From positions 5,147,361-5,211,360 of the forward strand of contig NC_090196.1 in NCBI RefSeq assembly GCF_024679245.1: 64,000 nt of DNA, in the 5' to 3' direction. The position numbers and the translations under genes were made by a program. The DNA comes from Pseudorasbora parva (lineage: Eukaryota; Chordata; Actinopteri; Cypriniformes; Gobionidae). Position 1 is the first letter of the stretch, and every line of letters starts with the position of its first letter. Of the stretch, positions 63,521-64,000 are shown in pieces. The notes beneath the pieces were generated by a model. That model made no database searches and had not been told where the DNA came from. It was given only the letters and a program-made list of their open reading frames with translations.

Positions 63521-64000
63521 ATTTATTTATTATTTATTTATTTATTTATATGTATATATACATGTATATATTTAAGGAATATTTGCAATTATGAAATGCA
63601 TGTGTATATATATTTATATCCTTCATATTAAATAGAAATATTTTATATCAATAACATTTTTCATAAAAATATACATTATTTGTGTCTATTCAAATATACA
63701 TTGAATTATCCACAGTTACATATTAGGAAAGTTACAGTGAAGACTTTGATTGTTACAGAAATTCTCGGTTTCAAATAAATGCTGTTCTTTTGAAATTTGT
63801 ATTCATAAAATAATCTGATTCCTCACAAAAAATAAAACATAAAATTAAGCGGCAACTTTTTTCAACGTTAATAATAATCTTGCGGATCATGTAACACTAA
63901 AGACCGGAGTAATGACGTGAGTGTTAGCTTTGATCACAGGAATAAAGGACACTTTACTATATAGTAAATTCTCATAGAAAGACGTTATTTTACATTGGAA

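Overview
The window is nuclear DNA of a teleost fish, most likely a cyprinid. The coding exons are short, bounded by GT/AG sites and scattered through repeat-filled introns. The repeats are vertebrate and fish types: Tc1-like DD34E transposons, hAT elements with 8-bp target duplications, many TTAA-flanked MITEs, long (TA)n, (TG)n and (AG)n tracts, and minisatellites. Cyprinid rather than another teleost is an inference from the look of the repeat families; species cannot be read from the sequence.

Four protein-coding genes lie on the + strand. (1) The last five coding exons of an L-type amino-acid transporter closest to slc7a8/LAT2 (3772-13078; the 5' end is outside the window). (2) A complete dus2 gene for tRNA-dihydrouridine(20) synthase: 15 coding exons, 14795-31834, 497 codons, with the catalytic Cys and a C-terminal dsRBD. 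(3) A complete nfatc3 gene: 10 coding exons, 36584-59138, about 991 codons, with the calcineurin-docking motif, SP repeats, NLS and Rel-homology region. (4) The first two coding exons of amfr (gp78 ubiquitin ligase), 62378-62786, running off the right edge. A tRNA-Thr(AGT) gene lies on the minus strand at 14121-14194, divergent from dus2. The genes are independent transcription units. dus2 and nfatc3 are also near neighbours in human (16q22), so part of the order looks ancestral.

Most of the rest is transposon debris, often nested. 1-3400 holds a Tc1-like copy, a SINE-like segment and a TTAA element containing a fold-back element containing a solo LTR. 4.7-12.7 kb (slc7a8 introns) holds TTAA elements, a 36-bp minisatellite, a decayed Tc1-like copy and a tiny fold-back MITE. 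15.8-30.5 kb (dus2 introns) holds several hAT elements with intact 8-bp duplications and many TTAA elements; one 3.2-kb nested insertion makes up most of dus2 intron 13. 32.6-35.7 kb is intergenic nested elements. 36.1-36.6 kb is the nfatc3 promoter/5' region with a perfect CRE and small uORFs. The nfatc3 introns carry a long fold-back element, a recent tandem duplication that copied the 3' part of coding exon 8, two large arrays of a 33-bp minisatellite, a LINE RT fragment, a Tc1-like element with long inverted repeats and a transposase broken by a single stop, and a second, more decayed Tc1-like copy.

The most interesting observations are the duplicated nfatc3 exon segment with the minisatellite between its copies; 33-bp arrays that look born from the end of a hAT-like element seen elsewhere in the window; short ORFs shared between dispersed copies of non-autonomous elements; a degenerate THAP-like coding segment in a TTAA element; a (TG)27 tract forming the 3' splice region of dus2 exon 13; and overlapping minimal uORFs at the dus2 and nfatc3 starts. 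All similarity statements come from reading the sequence; no alignment or database search was run.
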